Assembly: GCF_041206865.1 (NCBI RefSeq)
Contig: NZ_JBGEDP010000001.1
Span: 3,472,001 to 3,536,000, forward strand
Reading direction: 5' to 3'
From: Mycobacterium sp. HUMS_12744610
GTDB taxonomy: Bacteria; Actinomycetota; Actinomycetes; Mycobacteriales; Mycobacteriaceae
DNA length: 64,000 bases
Of the stretch, positions 34,662 through 45,724 are shown one piece after another. How positions within the stretch are numbered: position 1 is the first letter of the stretch; each line of letters begins with the position of its first letter. The position numbers and the translations under genes were made by a program. Under the pieces are notes generated by a model that made no database searches, was not told the origin of the DNA, and worked only from the letters and a program-made list of their open reading frames with translations.

Positions 34662-35887
34662 CACTCGCCGGGCTCCAGGAGGCCGAACCATTTCGCCGCC
34701 GTCTCGACGTCCTTGTCGCCGCGGCCCGACAGATTGACGACAATGACGGCCCCCGAACCCAACTCGGAACCCAGCTGCAACGCACCGGCCACCGCGTGCG
34801 CGGATTCGATGGCCGGGATGATGCCTTCCGTGCGGCACAGCAATCGGAACGCCTCCATCGCCTCGGAGTCGGTGATGGGCCGGTACTCGGCACGCCCGGT
34901 CTCCTTCAGATGCGCGTGCTCGGGACCCACCCCAGGGTAATCCAGACCCGCCGAGATCGAATGGGATTCGATGGTCTGACCGTCCTCGTCCTGCAGCAGG
35001 TAGGAGAATGATCCCTGAAACGCCCCTGGCGAACCTCCGGCGAAAGTGGCTGCGTGCCTTCCGGTTTCGACGCCCTCACCGGCCGCCTCGTAACCGATCA
35101 GCCGCACACCGGGGTCGTCGATGAACGGGTGGAAGATGCCGATCGCGTTGGATCCGCCCCCGACGCAGGCCACCACCGCGTCCGGCAACCGGCCCGCCTG
35201 CTGCTGGATCTGCACGCGCGTCTCCATGCCGACGATCCGCTGGAAGTCACGCACCATCGTCGGGAACGGGTGCGGTCCCGCCGCGGTGCCGAAGCAGTAA
35301 TACGTTCGGTCGGCGTTGGTGACCCAGTCCCGGAATGCCTCGTTGATGGCGTCCTTGAGTGTCCGGGAACCGGTTTCGACCGAGACGACCTCGGCGCCCA
35401 GCAGCCGCATCCGGGCGACGTTGAGCGCCTGCCGCGCGGTGTCCACCGCACCCATGTAGATCACGCACTCCAGCCCGAGCAGCGCGCACGCGGTGGCCGT
35501 GGCCACGCCGTGCTGCCCCGCCCCGGTCTCGGCGATCACCCGGCTCTTGCCCATCCGGCGGGCGAGCAGGGCCTGGCCCAGGACGTTGTTGATCTTGTGG
35601 GATCCGGTGTGGTTCAGGTCCTCACGCTTGAGGAAGATGCGCGCCGAGCCGGCGTGCTCGGACAGCCGCGTGGCCTCATACAGCGGTGACGGCCGCCCGG
35701 TGTAGTGCTCCTGCAGGTCGTCGAGGGTGCCCAGGAAGTCGGGGTTGACGCGTTCCTTCTCGTAGGCAGCGGTGACCTCTTCGATCACCGCCATCAACGC
35801 CTCGGGCAGGTAGCGGCCGCCGTAAACGCCGAAATGCCCGCCCGGGTCGGGATCGTGCCGGGTGGGTTCGGAGATGGCCGCACTCAT
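34661..35887 (-). CDS. trpB: tryptophan synthase beta subunit
   Basis: PLP enzyme that condenses indole with serine to give tryptophan. It has 408 residues. The PLP lysine is K98 in [23 protein letters not shown]. The phosphate-binding loop is [10 protein letters not shown], and the catalytic Glu lies in [15 protein letters not shown] at 35887 ([14 protein letters not shown]) matches the mycobacterial N-terminus; an open frame upstream is not conserved. It lies 76 bp after trpC and overlaps trpA by one base. Confidence 0.97.
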   Translation of the reverse strand: MSAAISEPTRHDPDPGGHFGVYGGRYLPEALMAVIEEVTAAYEKERVNPDFLGTLDDLQEHYTGRPSPLYEATRLSEHAGSARIFLKREDLNHTGSHKINNVLGQALLARRMGKSRVIAETGAGQHGVATATACALLGLECVIYMGAVDTARQALNVARMRLLGAEVVSVETGSRTLKDAINEAFRDWVTNADRTYYCFGTAAGPHPFPTMVRDFQRIVGMETRVQIQQQAGRLPDAVVACVGGGSNAIGIFHPFIDDPGVRLIGYEAAGEGVETGRHAATFAGGSPGAFQGSFSYLLQDEDGQTIESHSISAGLDYPGVGPEHAHLKETGRAEYRPITDSEAMEAFRLLCRTEGIIPAIESAHAVAGALQLGSELGSGAVIVVNLSGRGDKDVETAAKWFGLLEPGE

Positions 35888-35963
35888 CACAGGGAGGTCC
35901 GGCCGGGGCAGACCGACCATCACCAAGGCTCGACGCGCGGACGACTCATTGCGATCAACGTGA

Positions 35964-36782
35964 CTAGCGAGCCGGTTTCGGACAGGACGGATGGGTGCCC
36001 GCGGTGACCAGGTCGGCGACCGCGGCGCGCGGGTCACCGCTCTTGACCAGGCCTTCGCCGACCAACACGGCGTCGGCGCCCGCCCCGGCGTAGGCCAACA
36101 GGTCCCCGGTGCCGCGCACACCGGACTCGGCCACCCTGATCACGTTGCTGGGCAGCCCGGGCGCGATGCGCGCGAAGCAATCCCGGTCCACCTCCAGCGT
36201 CGTCAGGTCGCGGGCATTGACACCGATCACCTTGGCCCCGGCCGTCAGCGCACGGTCTGCCTCCTCCTCGGTGTGCACCTCCACCAATGCCGTCATCCCC
36301 AGCGATTCGGTGCGGTCCAGCATCGACACCAGCTCCGACTGGTCCAGCGCGGCCACGATGAGCAACAGCATGTCGGCGCCGTGGGCGCGGGCCTCGTGGA
36401 TCTGATACGGCTGAATCACAAAGTCTTTGCGCAGGATCGGCACCGAGACGGCGGCCCGCACGGCGTCGAGGTCGTCGAGCGAGCCGCGGAAGCGCCGCTC
36501 CTCGGTCAGCACGCTGATGATCCGCGCGCCGCCGTCCTCGTAAGCCCGGGCCAGTTTGGCCGGATCGGCGATGGTCGCCAGCGCGCCCGCCGACGGGCTG
36601 GCGCGCTTCACCTCCGCGATCACACCGATGCCGGGCTGACGCAGCGCGGCCATCACGTCGAGCGGCGGCGCGGCCGCCGCCGCGGCGGCTTTGATCTCCG
36701 ACAGGCCGATCAGGGCTTCGCGGGCGGCAACATCGGCGCGGACTCCCTCGAGGATGGAGTCGAGCACGGTTGCCGGACTCAT
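35964..36782 (-). CDS. trpC: indole-3-glycerol phosphate synthase
   Basis: Closes the indole ring from CdRP. It is a TIM barrel of 272 residues. Active-site Lys residues are in [11 protein letters not shown] and [14 protein letters not shown], the Glu in [10 protein letters not shown], and the phosphate-binding part in [12 protein letters not shown] and [12 protein letters not shown]. No trpF is fused to it or adjacent, which fits use of the bifunctional PriA (hisA here). It follows the Trp-associated membrane protein gene by 100 bp. Confidence 0.97.
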   Translation of the reverse strand: MSPATVLDSILEGVRADVAAREALIGLSEIKAAAAAAAPPLDVMAALRQPGIGVIAEVKRASPSAGALATIADPAKLARAYEDGGARIISVLTEERRFRGSLDDLDAVRAAVSVPILRKDFVIQPYQIHEARAHGADMLLLIVAALDQSELVSMLDRTESLGMTALVEVHTEEEADRALTAGAKVIGVNARDLTTLEVDRDCFARIAPGLPSNVIRVAESGVRGTGDLLAYAGAGADAVLVGEGLVKSGDPRAAVADLVTAGTHPSCPKPAR

Positions 36783-36882
36783 GCCTGTCGTTTCCTTCCC
36801 ACTGTCATCCGGCTAGTCGCAACGATGCCCAGCCGATTCCGACGACGTCCATGAAGGGTAGCGGCCCTGGACGTGGGGCACG

Positions 36883-37551
36883 TCACCGCCCCTCGCTGTC
36901 CGAGCCGTCGGGCCGCTCCGTGGGGTCACGGCCCTCGTCAAGCGCATCCCAGATCATCCGTTCCGACATTCCCGGCGCCTCCTGCCCCTCCAGCATCGCC
37001 CCGCCGGCGGCATCCCGCAGTGCAATCGACCGGCGCGTCGCGGGTGCCGCGTATTTCGTTGCGCTCGAACGGGCCGACCCGGAATCGCCGGCCGCCCGCA
37101 TCAGCAGAACGGAGGCGATCAGCGTGCACACGGCGGCCGCCACCGCCACCCCGGCGCCCCCGTACTGCCGCTCGCTTCCCACCAGCGTCATGGTCGGAAC
37201 ATGCGCCAGATCGGCGCCCCGCACCGCCACGTCCGGGACGACCCACAGGCTGATGCCGAGGTAGCCCACCGCCAGGCTGGCCGCGGCCAGCAACGCCGCC
37301 AGCACGCGCAGGGCCCAGCCGCCCACCGCCAGCGCCGCGACGGCCGCCGCCAGCATCAGCAGCGCCAGCGGCAGCAGCGCCGTAGACCACGTCGCCCCGG
37401 ACAAAGTGACCTGCTTGGGCGGGCCCAGCCCGTCGAACGAGCGGATTCTCACCCAGGGCAGCCGCGACGCCGCCCACAGCGCGACGGCGGCCGCAACCAG
37501 CAGCACCTGTGCGCTGCGGATCGCCAGCCGGGCCCGCCGGTCAGCGGTCAC
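36883..37551 (-). CDS. Trp-region conserved membrane protein (Rv1610-like)
   Basis: Protein of 222 residues with four hydrophobic helices (about 14-30, 58-77, 83-103, 133-151) and a charged, disordered C-terminus rich in Asp/Glu/Arg. It belongs to the actinobacterial family of small membrane proteins found between trpE and trpC (TIGR02234-like). Function is unknown; genomic linkage suggests a role tied to tryptophan or anthranilate metabolism. The GTG start overlaps the trpE stop (GTGA), so the two are translationally coupled. Confidence 0.88.
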   Translation of the reverse strand: MTADRRARLAIRSAQVLLVAAAVALWAASRLPWVRIRSFDGLGPPKQVTLSGATWSTALLPLALLMLAAAVAALAVGGWALRVLAALLAAASLAVGYLGISLWVVPDVAVRGADLAHVPTMTLVGSERQYGGAGVAVAAAVCTLIASVLLMRAAGDSGSARSSATKYAAPATRRSIALRDAAGGAMLEGQEAPGMSERMIWDALDEGRDPTERPDGSDSEGR

Positions 37552-39077
37552 GTCGCATCCGGGGCGGTCAGCGTTTCGGCGGCGGCGATCGCGTTGAGCA
37601 CCGCGCGCGCCTTGTTGGACGCCTCGGTGTACTCGTAGGGCCCGTTGGAATCGGCCACCACCCCGCCCCCGGCCTGCACGTAGGCGGTGCCGTCGCGCAT
37701 CAGCGCGGTGCGGATGGCGATCGCGAAGTCGGCGTTGCCGGCGAAGTCGAGGTAACCGACCACCCCGCCGTAGAGGCCGCGGCGCGTCTTCTCCACCTCC
37801 TCGATGAGCTCCATCGCCCGCACCTTGGGCGCCCCGGACAACGTCCCGGCCGGGAAGCAGGCCGTCACCGCGTCCAGTGCGGTCCGGTGCTCGTCGAGCA
37901 TCCCGGTCACCGTCGACACCAGGTGCATCACGTGGCTGTAGCGCTCGATGTGGCTGTAGTCCTCGACGCGCACGGTGCCCGGGGTGCAGACGCGGCCGAG
38001 GTCGTTGCGGCCGAGGTCGACCAACATCAGGTGCTCGGCGCGTTCCTTGTCGTCGGCCAGCAACTCCTTTTCCAGCAGCTGATCTTCTTCTTCGTTGTTG
38101 CCCCGCCACCGCGTCCCGGCGATCGGGTGCGTCGTCGCCCAGCCCTCGGCGACGGTGACCAACGCTTCGGGGCTGGATCCGACGATCGAAAAGTCAGTTG
38201 CGCCATCGCTGTTCGGGACATGCAGCAGGTACATGTAAGGGCTGGGATTGGTGGCCCGCAGCATCCGGTAGACGTCGATCGGATCGACGTTGGTGTCCAT
38301 CTCGAAGCGCTGGGAGGGCACCACCTGGAAGGCCTCACCAGCCGCGATCTGCTCGACGAGGTAATCGACGATCTTGCCGTACTCCTCGACGCTGCGCTGC
38401 GCGCGGAACCGCGGTTCGGGCGTGCCGAACGTGGAGACCGTTGACTCCAGCGCCTGGCCCAGCGCCGTCGTCATCACGTCGAGCCGCGCGACCGCGTCGT
38501 CGTAGGCCTCGTCGACGTGCTCGTCGGTGGCGTTCCAGTTCACCGCGTTGGCGATCAGGGTGATGGTGCCCTCGTGGTGGTCGACCGCGGCCACATCGGT
38601 GGCCAGGAGAAGCAGCATGTCGGGCAGGTGCAGGTCGTCGGCGGCCAGCTCGGGCAGCCTTTCCAGGCGCCGCACCAGGTCGTAGGCGAAGAAGCCGACC
38701 ATGCCGCCCGACAGCGGCGGCAGCCCGGGCAGCGCGGCGGTGGCCAGCAACCCCAGCGTGGCCCGCAGCGCCTGCAGCGGGTCGCCGCCGGTGGGCGCGT
38801 CCTGCGGCACGGCGCCCAGCCACACCGCCTGGCCGTCGCGCACGGTCAGCGCCGACGGCGCCCCCGCGCCGATGAACGACCACCGCGACCAGGACCGCCC
38901 GTTCTCGGCGGATTCCAGCAGGAAGGTGCCCGGGCGGTTGGCGGCGAGTTTGCGGTAGGCCGACAGGGGCGTCTCGCTGTCGGCCAGCACCTTGCGGGTC
39001 ACCGGAACGACGCGGTGTTCTGCGGCCAGCCGGCGGAAGTCCTCCCGTGAGGTGGTGGCGGCGAAATGGTCGTGCAC
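37548..39077 (-). CDS. trpE: anthranilate synthase component I
   Basis: Commits chorismate to tryptophan by forming anthranilate with TrpG. It has 509 residues. An N-terminal feedback-inhibition domain has [26 protein letters not shown], including the LLES element of the Trp-binding site. The chorismate-binding domain has [51 protein letters not shown] and [13 protein letters not shown]. The GTG at 39077 has GGGAGGAT in front. It is divergent from bcpB (111 bp apart). No TRAP or T-box leader was recognised. Confidence 0.96.
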   Translation of the reverse strand: MHDHFAATTSREDFRRLAAEHRVVPVTRKVLADSETPLSAYRKLAANRPGTFLLESAENGRSWSRWSFIGAGAPSALTVRDGQAVWLGAVPQDAPTGGDPLQALRATLGLLATAALPGLPPLSGGMVGFFAYDLVRRLERLPELAADDLHLPDMLLLLATDVAAVDHHEGTITLIANAVNWNATDEHVDEAYDDAVARLDVMTTALGQALESTVSTFGTPEPRFRAQRSVEEYGKIVDYLVEQIAAGEAFQVVPSQRFEMDTNVDPIDVYRMLRATNPSPYMYLLHVPNSDGATDFSIVGSSPEALVTVAEGWATTHPIAGTRWRGNNEEEDQLLEKELLADDKERAEHLMLVDLGRNDLGRVCTPGTVRVEDYSHIERYSHVMHLVSTVTGMLDEHRTALDAVTACFPAGTLSGAPKVRAMELIEEVEKTRRGLYGGVVGYLDFAGNADFAIAIRTALMRDGTAYVQAGGGVVADSNGPYEYTEASNKARAVLNAIAAAETLTAPDAT

Positions 39078-39188
39078 CGAACCATCCTCCCAGATGCGCG
39101 GCCGGGGTCCGCGAGCGTGACACCCGGGCGACTTTCGCGCCGACTTTTCACCGTGTGGTCGCGTTCGCGGGCGGTAGCGTTGACGCGC

Positions 39189-39647
39189 ATGAACCCTGGT
39201 GACACCGTGGCCGACTTCGAACTTCCCGACCAGACGGGAACGCCGCGCAAACTGAGCGCCCTGCTTGCCGACGGACCGGTGGTCCTGTTCTTCTACCCCG
39301 CCGCGATGACGCCCGGCTGCACCAAGGAGGCCTGCCACTTCCGCGACCTGGCCGACGAATTCGCCGCGGTCGGGGCGGTCCGCGTCGGCATCAGCGCCGA
39401 CACCGTCGCCAAGCAGGCCAAGTTCGCCGAGATGCAGAAGTTCGACTATCCGCTGCTGTCGGACAGCGCCGGAACGGTGGCCGCGCAGTTCGGCGTCAAG
39501 CGCGGCCTGCTGGGCAAGTTGATGCCGGTCAAGCGCACCACGTTCGTCATCGACACCGATCGCACGGTGCTCGACGTGATCGCCAGCGAGTTCAGCATGG
39601 ACACCCACGCCGACAAGGCGCTGCAGACGCTGCGGGCGCGGGCGTAG
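39189..39647 (+). CDS. bcpB: peroxiredoxin of the BCP/PrxQ type
   Basis: Thiol peroxidase of 152 residues (M. tuberculosis BcpB, Rv1608c, is similar in length). The thioredoxin-like fold has the peroxidatic C44 in the [10 protein letters not shown] motif and a resolving C49 five residues later, the arrangement of atypical two-Cys PrxQ enzymes. It reduces hydroperoxides with thioredoxin-type donors. The ATG at 39189 is the family start. It is divergent from trpE and convergent with chaA, with a 30-bp gap. Confidence 0.93.
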   Translation: MNPGDTVADFELPDQTGTPRKLSALLADGPVVLFFYPAAMTPGCTKEACHFRDLADEFAAVGAVRVGISADTVAKQAKFAEMQKFDYPLLSDSAGTVAAQFGVKRGLLGKLMPVKRTTFVIDTDRTVLDVIASEFSMDTHADKALQTLRARA

Positions 39648-39677
39648 TCCATTGGCGCGAGCAGACGCCGGGGAAGC

Positions 39678-40769
39678 TCACGGGATGACCGACAGGAACA
39701 CGTAGGCGGCCAGCAGCACCAGGTGTACCTCGCCCTGCAGCCGGGTGGCCCGTCCGGGCACCACGGTGAGCACGCTGATCACCACGGTCAGCGCGAGCAG
39801 GACCAGCTGGGTGGCGCCCAGGCCCAGCAGCAGCGGCCCCTCGAACCAGATCGAGGCCAGCGCGATGGCCGGGATGGTGAGCCCGATGCTGGCCAGCGCC
39901 GAGCCGTAGGCCAGGTTCAGGCTGGTCTGGATGCGGCCCTGCCGCGCCGCCCGCGCCGCCGCGAGCGTCTCGGGGAGCAGCACCAGCGCGGCGATCACCA
40001 CCCCGACGAACGACTGCGGGAAACCGGCCGCCGATACCAGGCGTTCGATCGTCGGCGACTCCCCCTCGGCCAGCCCCACCACCGCGACCAGCGCCACCAG
40101 CAACAACCCCAGGCTGCGCAGCGCGGCGGCGGTGCTCGGCGGCTCGGCGTGGCTCCCGTCCTCGAAGAAGCTCTTCTGGCCCTTCTGCGTGACCGGCAGG
40201 AAGAAGTCCCGGTGCCGCACGTTCTGCGTGAAGACGAACAGCAGGTAGAGCCCCAGCGAGGCGACCGCGGCGAACGCCAGCTGGCCGGGCGAGAACTCCT
40301 GTCCGCCTTGGGTCGTGGTGAACGAGGGCAGCGCCAGGCTCAGCGTGGCCAGCGTGGTGAGCGTGGCCAGCGCCGCGCCGCTGCCCTCGGCGTGGAACAG
40401 GGTCACGCCGTAGCGGTGCGAACCGAGCAACAGCGACAGGCCCGCGATCCCGTTGGTGGTGATCATCAGCGCGGCGAACACGGTGTCGCGGGCCAGCGTC
40501 GAGGTCTCGTGCCCGCCGGAGGCCATGAGCGTGACGATCAGCGCCAGCTCGATCGTCGTCACCGCCGTGGCCAGCACCAGCGACCCGAACGGCTCGCCGA
40601 CCCGGTGCGCGACCACCTCCGCGTGGTTGACGGCAGCCAGCACGGCGCCGATCAGGAACACCGCCAGGAGCAGGGCCAGTGCCGGCCCGATGTCCTCGCC
40701 CCAACTCAGCGCGAGCGCGACGATGGCGAACAGGGGTACGGCCACCGTCCACGACACGCGTTTAGACAT
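39678..40769 (-). CDS. chaA: calcium/proton antiporter
   Basis: Inner-membrane CaCA-superfamily exchanger of 363 residues with about eleven helices. The two alpha-repeat motifs are visible: GEPFGSLVLATAVTTIELALI in the N-terminal half and AYGSALASIGLTIPAIA in the C-terminal half, with conserved Glu for ion binding in the first. A cytoplasmic loop lies near the middle (QNVRHRDFFLPVTQKGQKSFFEDG). It exchanges Ca2+, and possibly Na+ or K+, for protons. ATG at 40769. Confidence 0.92.
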   Translation of the reverse strand: MSKRVSWTVAVPLFAIVALALSWGEDIGPALALLLAVFLIGAVLAAVNHAEVVAHRVGEPFGSLVLATAVTTIELALIVTLMASGGHETSTLARDTVFAALMITTNGIAGLSLLLGSHRYGVTLFHAEGSGAALATLTTLATLSLALPSFTTTQGGQEFSPGQLAFAAVASLGLYLLFVFTQNVRHRDFFLPVTQKGQKSFFEDGSHAEPPSTAAALRSLGLLLVALVAVVGLAEGESPTIERLVSAAGFPQSFVGVVIAALVLLPETLAAARAARQGRIQTSLNLAYGSALASIGLTIPAIALASIWFEGPLLLGLGATQLVLLALTVVISVLTVVPGRATRLQGEVHLVLLAAYVFLSVIP

Positions 40770-40816
40770 CGCCCGTCATTGTGATCGAAGTTGCCCGGGA
40801 ATGCGCGCGATGTCGC

Positions 40817-41422
40817 CTACGCGGGCCGCAGGACCGCGACGAGGAAGTCGGAGTCGTCGCGGAAGGGCCGCAGATCCCAGGTGGACAGCAGCAGGTCGGG
40901 CGCCAGGCCGGCGGCCGCCGCGTCGTCGAGGAACTGACCGAACGCGTAGTCGCGCCCGGCGCCGAAGCCGATCACCGCGCGGCCGTCGCGGCCGAGGTGG
41001 GCACGCACCCGGCTCAGCACGCGGCCCCGCGTGGTGGGGGCAAGGAACGCCATGACGTTGCCGGCCAGGACGATGACGTCGAACGGCTCGGCGATACCGC
41101 GCGCGGGCAGGTCGAGTTCGGCGAGGTCGCCGACGAGATAGCGGGGTCCGGGATGATCCTGCTCGGCCGCCGCGATCAGCACCGGGTCCACGTCGACGCC
41201 GACGACGTGATGGCCGGCGGCGGCCAGGTACCCGCAGAGTCGCCCGGGCCCGCACCCGGCGTCCAGGACGCGGGCGCTGCGCGGCACCATCGCATCGACG
41301 AACCGGGCCTCGCCGGCCAGGTCCTCACCGGCGCGGGCCATGGAACGGAAACGCTCCACATACCAGTGCGAGTGCTCGGGGTTCGCCGCGACCTTCTGCA
41401 TCCAGATGCTTTGCTCGCCCAT
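40817..41422 (-). CDS. class I SAM-dependent methyltransferase
   Basis: About 201 residues. SAM-binding motif I is VLDAGCGPGRLCGYLA, followed by VVGVDVDPVLIAAAEQDHP (acidic ribose-binding residue), a GDLAELDLP motif II and VIVLAGNVMAFLAP motif IV. The substrate is unknown; no family-specific domain follows. ATG at 41422 was chosen (MGEQSIWMQKVAANPEHSHWY); the frame extends six codons further. It is divergent from the TPM-domain kinase, 94 bp apart, and the two may share a promoter region. I do not recall either gene between chaA and hisI in M. tuberculosis. Confidence 0.85.
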   Translation of the reverse strand: MGEQSIWMQKVAANPEHSHWYVERFRSMARAGEDLAGEARFVDAMVPRSARVLDAGCGPGRLCGYLAAAGHHVVGVDVDPVLIAAAEQDHPGPRYLVGDLAELDLPARGIAEPFDVIVLAGNVMAFLAPTTRGRVLSRVRAHLGRDGRAVIGFGAGRDYAFGQFLDDAAAAGLAPDLLLSTWDLRPFRDDSDFLVAVLRPA

Positions 41423-41516
41423 GCGACCATTATCGGCCATTTATCGGCCATTGCCGCGGCACGAACCCGTGTGTGAATGCCCGTTGCCGCGCTCACCGCC
41501 TCAGTAGCATGCTCAC

Positions 41517-43043
41517 ATGCCGAACAGCGACGGCCTTGCCGAAGGGGACGTGTTCGCCGGGTACACCATCGTTCGGCGTCTGGGTGCCGGCGGGATGGGC
41601 CAGGTGTATCTGGCGCAGCACCCCCGATTGCCCCGCCGCGACGCCCTGAAGATCCTACCCGGCGACCTGACCGACAACCTCGAGTTCCGCCAGCGCTTCA
41701 ACCGGGAGGCCGACCTGGCCGCCAGCCTCTACCACGAGCACATCGTCGGCATCCACGACCGCGGCGAATACGAAGGGCAGCTTTGGATCTCGATGGACTA
41801 CGTCGAGGGCACCGACGCCGCCCAGCTGCTGCGCCGCGACTATCCGGCCGGGATGCCGAAAACCGATGTGGTGCAGATCATCTCGGCTGTCGCCGATGCG
41901 CTCGACTACGCCCACTCCCGCGGGTTGCTGCATCGCGACGTCAAGCCCGCCAATATCCTGCTGGGCACCGCCGGCCCGCGCCGGCGCATCCTGCTCGGCG
42001 ATTTCGGCATCGCGCGCGAGCTCGGCGAGATCAGCGGGCTGACCGCCACGAACATGCTGGTGGGTACGACCGCCTACTGTGCGCCCGAGCAGCTGCGCGG
42101 CGCCGACGTCGACCCGCGTGCCGACCAGTACGCGCTCGGCTGCACCGCGTTCAACCTGCTCGCCGGGTCCGCGCCGTTCGCGCACTCCAACCCGGCGGTG
42201 GTGATCGGCCATCACCTGTCGACGCCGCCGCCCCGCCTCGGCGAACGGCGCCCGGCACTGGCCGAGCTCGACGCGGTCATCGCCAGGGCGATGGCCAAGA
42301 ACCCCGACGAGCGCTTCGCCACCTGCGGGGAGTTCGCGACGGCACTGGCCGGCCAGCCGGCCACCGCTCCGGCCCCCTTAACAGGCCGCGCCGACGCCGT
42401 CGCCGCTCCGACGCCGGTGATCGCGCGCCCGCCGGAGCCCACGCCGAAAACCCGCGGTGGCCGCCCCGGCGCGGTCACCGTGGTCGCGGCGGTGGTCGCC
42501 GTCGCGCTGGTCGGGGTGGCCGTGGTCGTCGGCATCAACCTGCTGGGCGGCAAGTCCCGCCCGCCGGCGGCCGGCACGCCCTCGCCGTCGGCGGCGGCGC
42601 CGGGCGGCGCGGTCGCGGCACCCCCGCCGGCGCCGGTCCCGTCGGCCGCGCCGACGATCACGCTCTCCACCCAGATCACCGACCAGTCCGGCGTGCTGGG
42701 GCCCGTCGAGCGCGCCGCGGTCGACCGGGCGCTGACCAGGCTCTACAACGGCCGCGGCACCCGGCTGTGGGTGGTGTACGTCAAGGACTTCGGCGGCCTG
42801 CGCTCGTTTCGGTGGGCCGAGAACGCCGTGCGCGCCAACGGGTTGGGCGACAGCGACGCCCTGCTGGCCATCGCCACCGACGAGCCGTCCTATTCGTTCC
42901 GGGTGCCCGGTGCGCTGGCCAACGGAACGGCCATCGACGTCGAGAAGATCCGCCGCGACCGCATCGGGCCGGCGGTCTACCACCGCGAGTGGGCCCGCGC
43001 CGCGATCGCCGCGGCCAACGGGCTCGAGGGAGTGCCGGGTTAA
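41517..43043 (+). CDS. transmembrane Ser/Thr protein kinase with C-terminal TPM-like domain
   Basis: Protein of 508 residues. The kinase domain (about 14-275) has glycine loop LGAGGMGQV (22-30), lysine K45 (ALK), HRDVKPAN (139-146), DFG (162-164) and CAPEQ (188-192), so it should be active. A Pro/Ala linker, one membrane helix (319-341) and a second Pro/Ala linker follow. The extracytoplasmic domain (380-508) resembles the TPM (TLP18.3/Psb32/MOLO-1) fold, with [31 protein letters not shown], and [17 protein letters not shown]. The kinase part is close to the PknF-like kinase at 681-2729. The pairing suggests a sensor kinase with a distinct ectodomain. Its stop overlaps the convergent hisI stop. 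Confidence 0.88.
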   Translation: MPNSDGLAEGDVFAGYTIVRRLGAGGMGQVYLAQHPRLPRRDALKILPGDLTDNLEFRQRFNREADLAASLYHEHIVGIHDRGEYEGQLWISMDYVEGTDAAQLLRRDYPAGMPKTDVVQIISAVADALDYAHSRGLLHRDVKPANILLGTAGPRRRILLGDFGIARELGEISGLTATNMLVGTTAYCAPEQLRGADVDPRADQYALGCTAFNLLAGSAPFAHSNPAVVIGHHLSTPPPRLGERRPALAELDAVIARAMAKNPDERFATCGEFATALAGQPATAPAPLTGRADAVAAPTPVIARPPEPTPKTRGGRPGAVTVVAAVVAVALVGVAVVVGINLLGGKSRPPAAGTPSPSAAAPGGAVAAPPPAPVPSAAPTITLSTQITDQSGVLGPVERAAVDRALTRLYNGRGTRLWVVYVKDFGGLRSFRWAENAVRANGLGDSDALLAIATDEPSYSFRVPGALANGTAIDVEKIRRDRIGPAVYHREWARAAIAAANGLEGVPG

Positions 43044-43387
43044 CCCTTCGGCCCCAGCAGCAGGTCGGCGTCGAAACAACTGTGGTCGCCGGTGTGGCAG
43101 GCGCCGCCCACCTGGTCGACCGTCAGCAGCACGGCGTCACCGTCGCAGTCCAGCCGCACCGCATGCACGTGCTGCGTGTGGCCCGAAGTCGCGCCCTTGA
43201 CCCACTGCTGGGCGCGGGAGCGCGAATAGTAGGTCGCCTCACGGGTTTCCAGGGTGCGCGCCAGCGCCGCGTCGTCCATCCAGGCGACCATCAGCACGTC
43301 GCCGCTGCCCCGCTCCTGCACGACGGCGGTGAACAGACCCTCGGCGTTGCGTTTCAGGCGTGCGGCGATGTCCGGGTCCAGCGTCAT
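43040..43387 (-). CDS. hisI: phosphoribosyl-AMP cyclohydrolase
   Basis: Opens the adenine ring of PR-AMP in histidine synthesis. It has 115 residues and is the stand-alone cyclohydrolase form, with no HisE fusion. Metal-binding motifs are visible: DCDGDA (Asp ligands), the Cys in [19 protein letters not shown], and [13 protein letters not shown]. The start overlaps the hisF stop (ATGA). It is the last gene of the his operon. Its TAA overlaps the stop of the convergent kinase. Confidence 0.96.
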   Translation of the reverse strand: MTLDPDIAARLKRNAEGLFTAVVQERGSGDVLMVAWMDDAALARTLETREATYYSRSRAQQWVKGATSGHTQHVHAVRLDCDGDAVLLTVDQVGGACHTGDHSCFDADLLLGPKG

Positions 43388-44178
43388 CGCACGACCACCC
43401 CCGCTGCGGCCATGGCCGCCTTGACCTGCCCGATCGTGAGTTCACGGAAATGAAAGACGCTGGCCGCCAACACCGCATCCGCGCCGGCCGCGACCGCGGG
43501 CGCGAAATGCTCGGCCGCGCCGGCACCGCCGCTGGCGATCACCGGGACCGTGACCGCCGAGCGCACCGCGCGCAGCATCGCTAGGTCGAACCCGGCCTTG
43601 GTGCCGTCGGCGTCCATCGAGTTCAGCAGGATCTCCCCCACGCCGAGGTCGGCCCCGCGCGACGCCCACTCGACGGCGTCGATGCCGGTGCCGCGGCGGC
43701 CCCCGTGGGTGGTGACCTCCCAGCCCGACGGGGTGGGCACCGACCCCGACGGCACCGTGCGCGCGTCGACGGACAACACAATGCACTGCGAGCCGAACTG
43801 CCTCGCCATCTCTTCGAGTAGGTCGGGCCGGGCGATCGCGGCGGTGTTGACCGAGACCTTGTCGGCCCCCGCACGCAGCAGGGTGTCGACGTCCTCCACC
43901 GTACGCACCCCGCCGCCGACGGTCAGCGGAATGAACACCTGCTCGGCGGTGCGGCGCACCACGTCGAGCATGGTCGCCCTGCCCGACGACGACGCGGTCA
44001 CGTCCAGGAAGGTCAGCTCGTCGGCGCCTTCGGCGTCGTAGACGGCCGCCAGCTCCACCGGATCGCCGGCGTCGCGCAGGTTCTCGAAGTTGACCCCCTT
44101 GACGACCCGCCCGGCGTCGACGTCCAGGCAGGGGATGACCCGCACGGCAAGGCCACCGGCGGACGTTGACGGGCCCAT
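43384..44178 (-). CDS. hisF: imidazole glycerol phosphate synthase, cyclase subunit
   Basis: TIM barrel of 264 residues that uses ammonia from HisH to make imidazole glycerol phosphate and AICAR. Catalytic Asp residues lie in [16 protein letters not shown] and in [15 protein letters not shown]. Phosphate-binding segments are [13 protein letters not shown] and [14 protein letters not shown] at 44178 lies one base after the impA stop. It overlaps hisI by 4 bp. Confidence 0.97.
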   Translation of the reverse strand: MGPSTSAGGLAVRVIPCLDVDAGRVVKGVNFENLRDAGDPVELAAVYDAEGADELTFLDVTASSSGRATMLDVVRRTAEQVFIPLTVGGGVRTVEDVDTLLRAGADKVSVNTAAIARPDLLEEMARQFGSQCIVLSVDARTVPSGSVPTPSGWEVTTHGGRRGTGIDAVEWASRGADLGVGEILLNSMDADGTKAGFDLAMLRAVRSAVTVPVIASGGAGAAEHFAPAVAAGADAVLAASVFHFRELTIGQVKAAMAAAGVVVR

Positions 44179-44179
44179 C

Positions 44180-44980
44180 TCAGTAGTCCTCGGGTTCGCC
44201 GGTGGCGCGCAGGATCTCGAGAATCTCGCCGTGCACGCCGGGTGCCGCGGCCAGCACCGACCGCGCCGCGGGTGTCCACGCCTCACCGGCGAGGTTGGTG
44301 ACGATGCCACCGGCGGCCCGCACCAGTGCAACGCCGGCGGCGTGGTCCCAGATGTGGTCCCCGAAACTTATCGCCCCGCCGAGGATCCCGTCGGCGACGT
44401 AGACGAGGTCGATGCCGGTGGATCCGTGCATGCGCAGCCGTGACGACACCCGGCTGAGGTTCTCCAGCACGGCCATCCGATACCGTCCGGGGAAACGCCC
44501 CCGCGCGTCGACGCTGAACGTACCGACCCCGACGAGGCTGTCGACCAGTTTCGTGTCGGCCAGCGACGGCTGCGGCACACCGTTTTTCAGCAACGGGCCC
44601 CCGGCAACGGCGGTATAGCGCTCGTCGACGAACGGCAGCCAGGTCAGGCCCGCCACCGGGTCCCCGTGGTGCAGTAGGGCCAGCAGGATCGCGGCCATCG
44701 GTGACCCGGCGGCGTAGTTGAAGGTGCCGTCGATCGGGTCCAGCACCCACACCCACGGCTCGTCGACGTCGGTGCCGCCGAACTCCTCGCCGTGCACGCC
44801 GATGCCGGTGGCCTCGACCAGAGCGTCGACCACCTGCCGCTCGATCGCCAGGTCGATCTCGGTGGCGAAGTCGTTGCCCTTCTTGGCAACCGCCGAATGG
44901 GCCCGGTGGCCGCCCAGGAACCGGGGCACGGCCGCGTCCAGGATCACCGACGCCTGGGCGACCAACGCGTTGACGTCCAT
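44180..44980 (-). CDS. impA: inositol monophosphatase-family phosphatase in the his operon (ImpA-like)
   Basis: Mg2+-dependent phosphatase of 266 residues. Family motifs are GEEFGG (metal Glu), [12 protein letters not shown], and [16 protein letters not shown], which supply the metal-binding acidic residues. The position inside the his operon makes it a good candidate for histidinol-phosphate phosphatase (HisN role), since no other such enzyme is in the cluster. Inositol-phosphate phosphatase is the alternative, as for M. tuberculosis ImpA. It lies between hisA and hisF with gaps of 7 bp and 1 bp. Confidence 0.93.
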   Translation of the reverse strand: MDVNALVAQASVILDAAVPRFLGGHRAHSAVAKKGNDFATEIDLAIERQVVDALVEATGIGVHGEEFGGTDVDEPWVWVLDPIDGTFNYAAGSPMAAILLALLHHGDPVAGLTWLPFVDERYTAVAGGPLLKNGVPQPSLADTKLVDSLVGVGTFSVDARGRFPGRYRMAVLENLSRVSSRLRMHGSTGIDLVYVADGILGGAISFGDHIWDHAAGVALVRAAGGIVTNLAGEAWTPAARSVLAAAPGVHGEILEILRATGEPEDY

Positions 44981-44987
44981 CGCCGCC

Positions 44988-45722
44988 CTATCCCCGCACC
45001 GCGGCCAGCGCCCGCGGCAGGGTGAACCGCCCGGCGTAGAGGGCCTTGCCCACGATGGCGCCCTCGACGCCGTGGCCGACCAGGGTGGAGATCGCGCGCA
45101 GGTCGTCGAGGCTGGACACCCCGCCGGAGGCGATCACCGGAGCGTCGGTGCGCTCGGCGACGCGGGCCAGCAGGTCCAGGTTGGGTCCGCCCAGCGTGCC
45201 GTCCTTGGTGACATCGGTGACGACGTAGCGCGAACAGCCTTCGCCGTCGAGGCGTTCCAGCACCTCCCACAGGTCGCCGCCGTCGGTCTCCCAGCCGCGC
45301 CCGCGCAGCCGGTGCCGTCCGTCGTCGATCTGGACGTCCAGCCCGACGGCCACCCTGTCGCCGTGCTCGGCGATCGCGCGGGCGCACCACTGCGGGTTCT
45401 CCAGCGCCGCGGTGCCCAGATTCACCCGGGCGCAGCCGGTGGCCAGCGCCGCGGCCAGGGAGTCGTCGTCGCGGATGCCGCCCGAGAGCTCCACCCGCAC
45501 GTCGAGCTTGCCCACCACCTCGGCGAGCAACTCGCGGTTGGAGCCGCGACCGAACGCGGCGTCCAGGTCCACCAGGTGGATCCATTCGGCGCCGTCGCGC
45601 TGCCAGGTCAGCGCGGCGTCCAGCGCCGAGCCGTACTCGGTCTCGCTGCCCGCCTTGCCCTGCACCAGGCGGACGGCGCGGCCGTCGACCACGTCGACGG
45701 CGGGTAACAAAATCAGCGGCAT
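44988..45722 (-). CDS. hisA: phosphoribosyl isomerase A (HisA, probable HisA/TrpF bifunctional PriA)
   Basis: TIM barrel of 244 residues. It isomerises ProFAR in histidine synthesis and, in actinobacteria, also PRA in tryptophan synthesis. Catalytic D11 is in [15 protein letters not shown] and the C-terminal catalytic Asp is in [15 protein letters not shown]. Phosphate-binding segments are [10 protein letters not shown] and [12 protein letters not shown]. No trpF is found near the trp genes in this window, which supports the dual role (inference from family knowledge). ATG at 45722, 2 bp after hisH. Confidence 0.95.
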   Translation of the reverse strand: MPLILLPAVDVVDGRAVRLVQGKAGSETEYGSALDAALTWQRDGAEWIHLVDLDAAFGRGSNRELLAEVVGKLDVRVELSGGIRDDDSLAAALATGCARVNLGTAALENPQWCARAIAEHGDRVAVGLDVQIDDGRHRLRGRGWETDGGDLWEVLERLDGEGCSRYVVTDVTKDGTLGGPNLDLLARVAERTDAPVIASGGVSSLDDLRAISTLVGHGVEGAIVGKALYAGRFTLPRALAAVRG

Positions 45723-45724
45723 CT

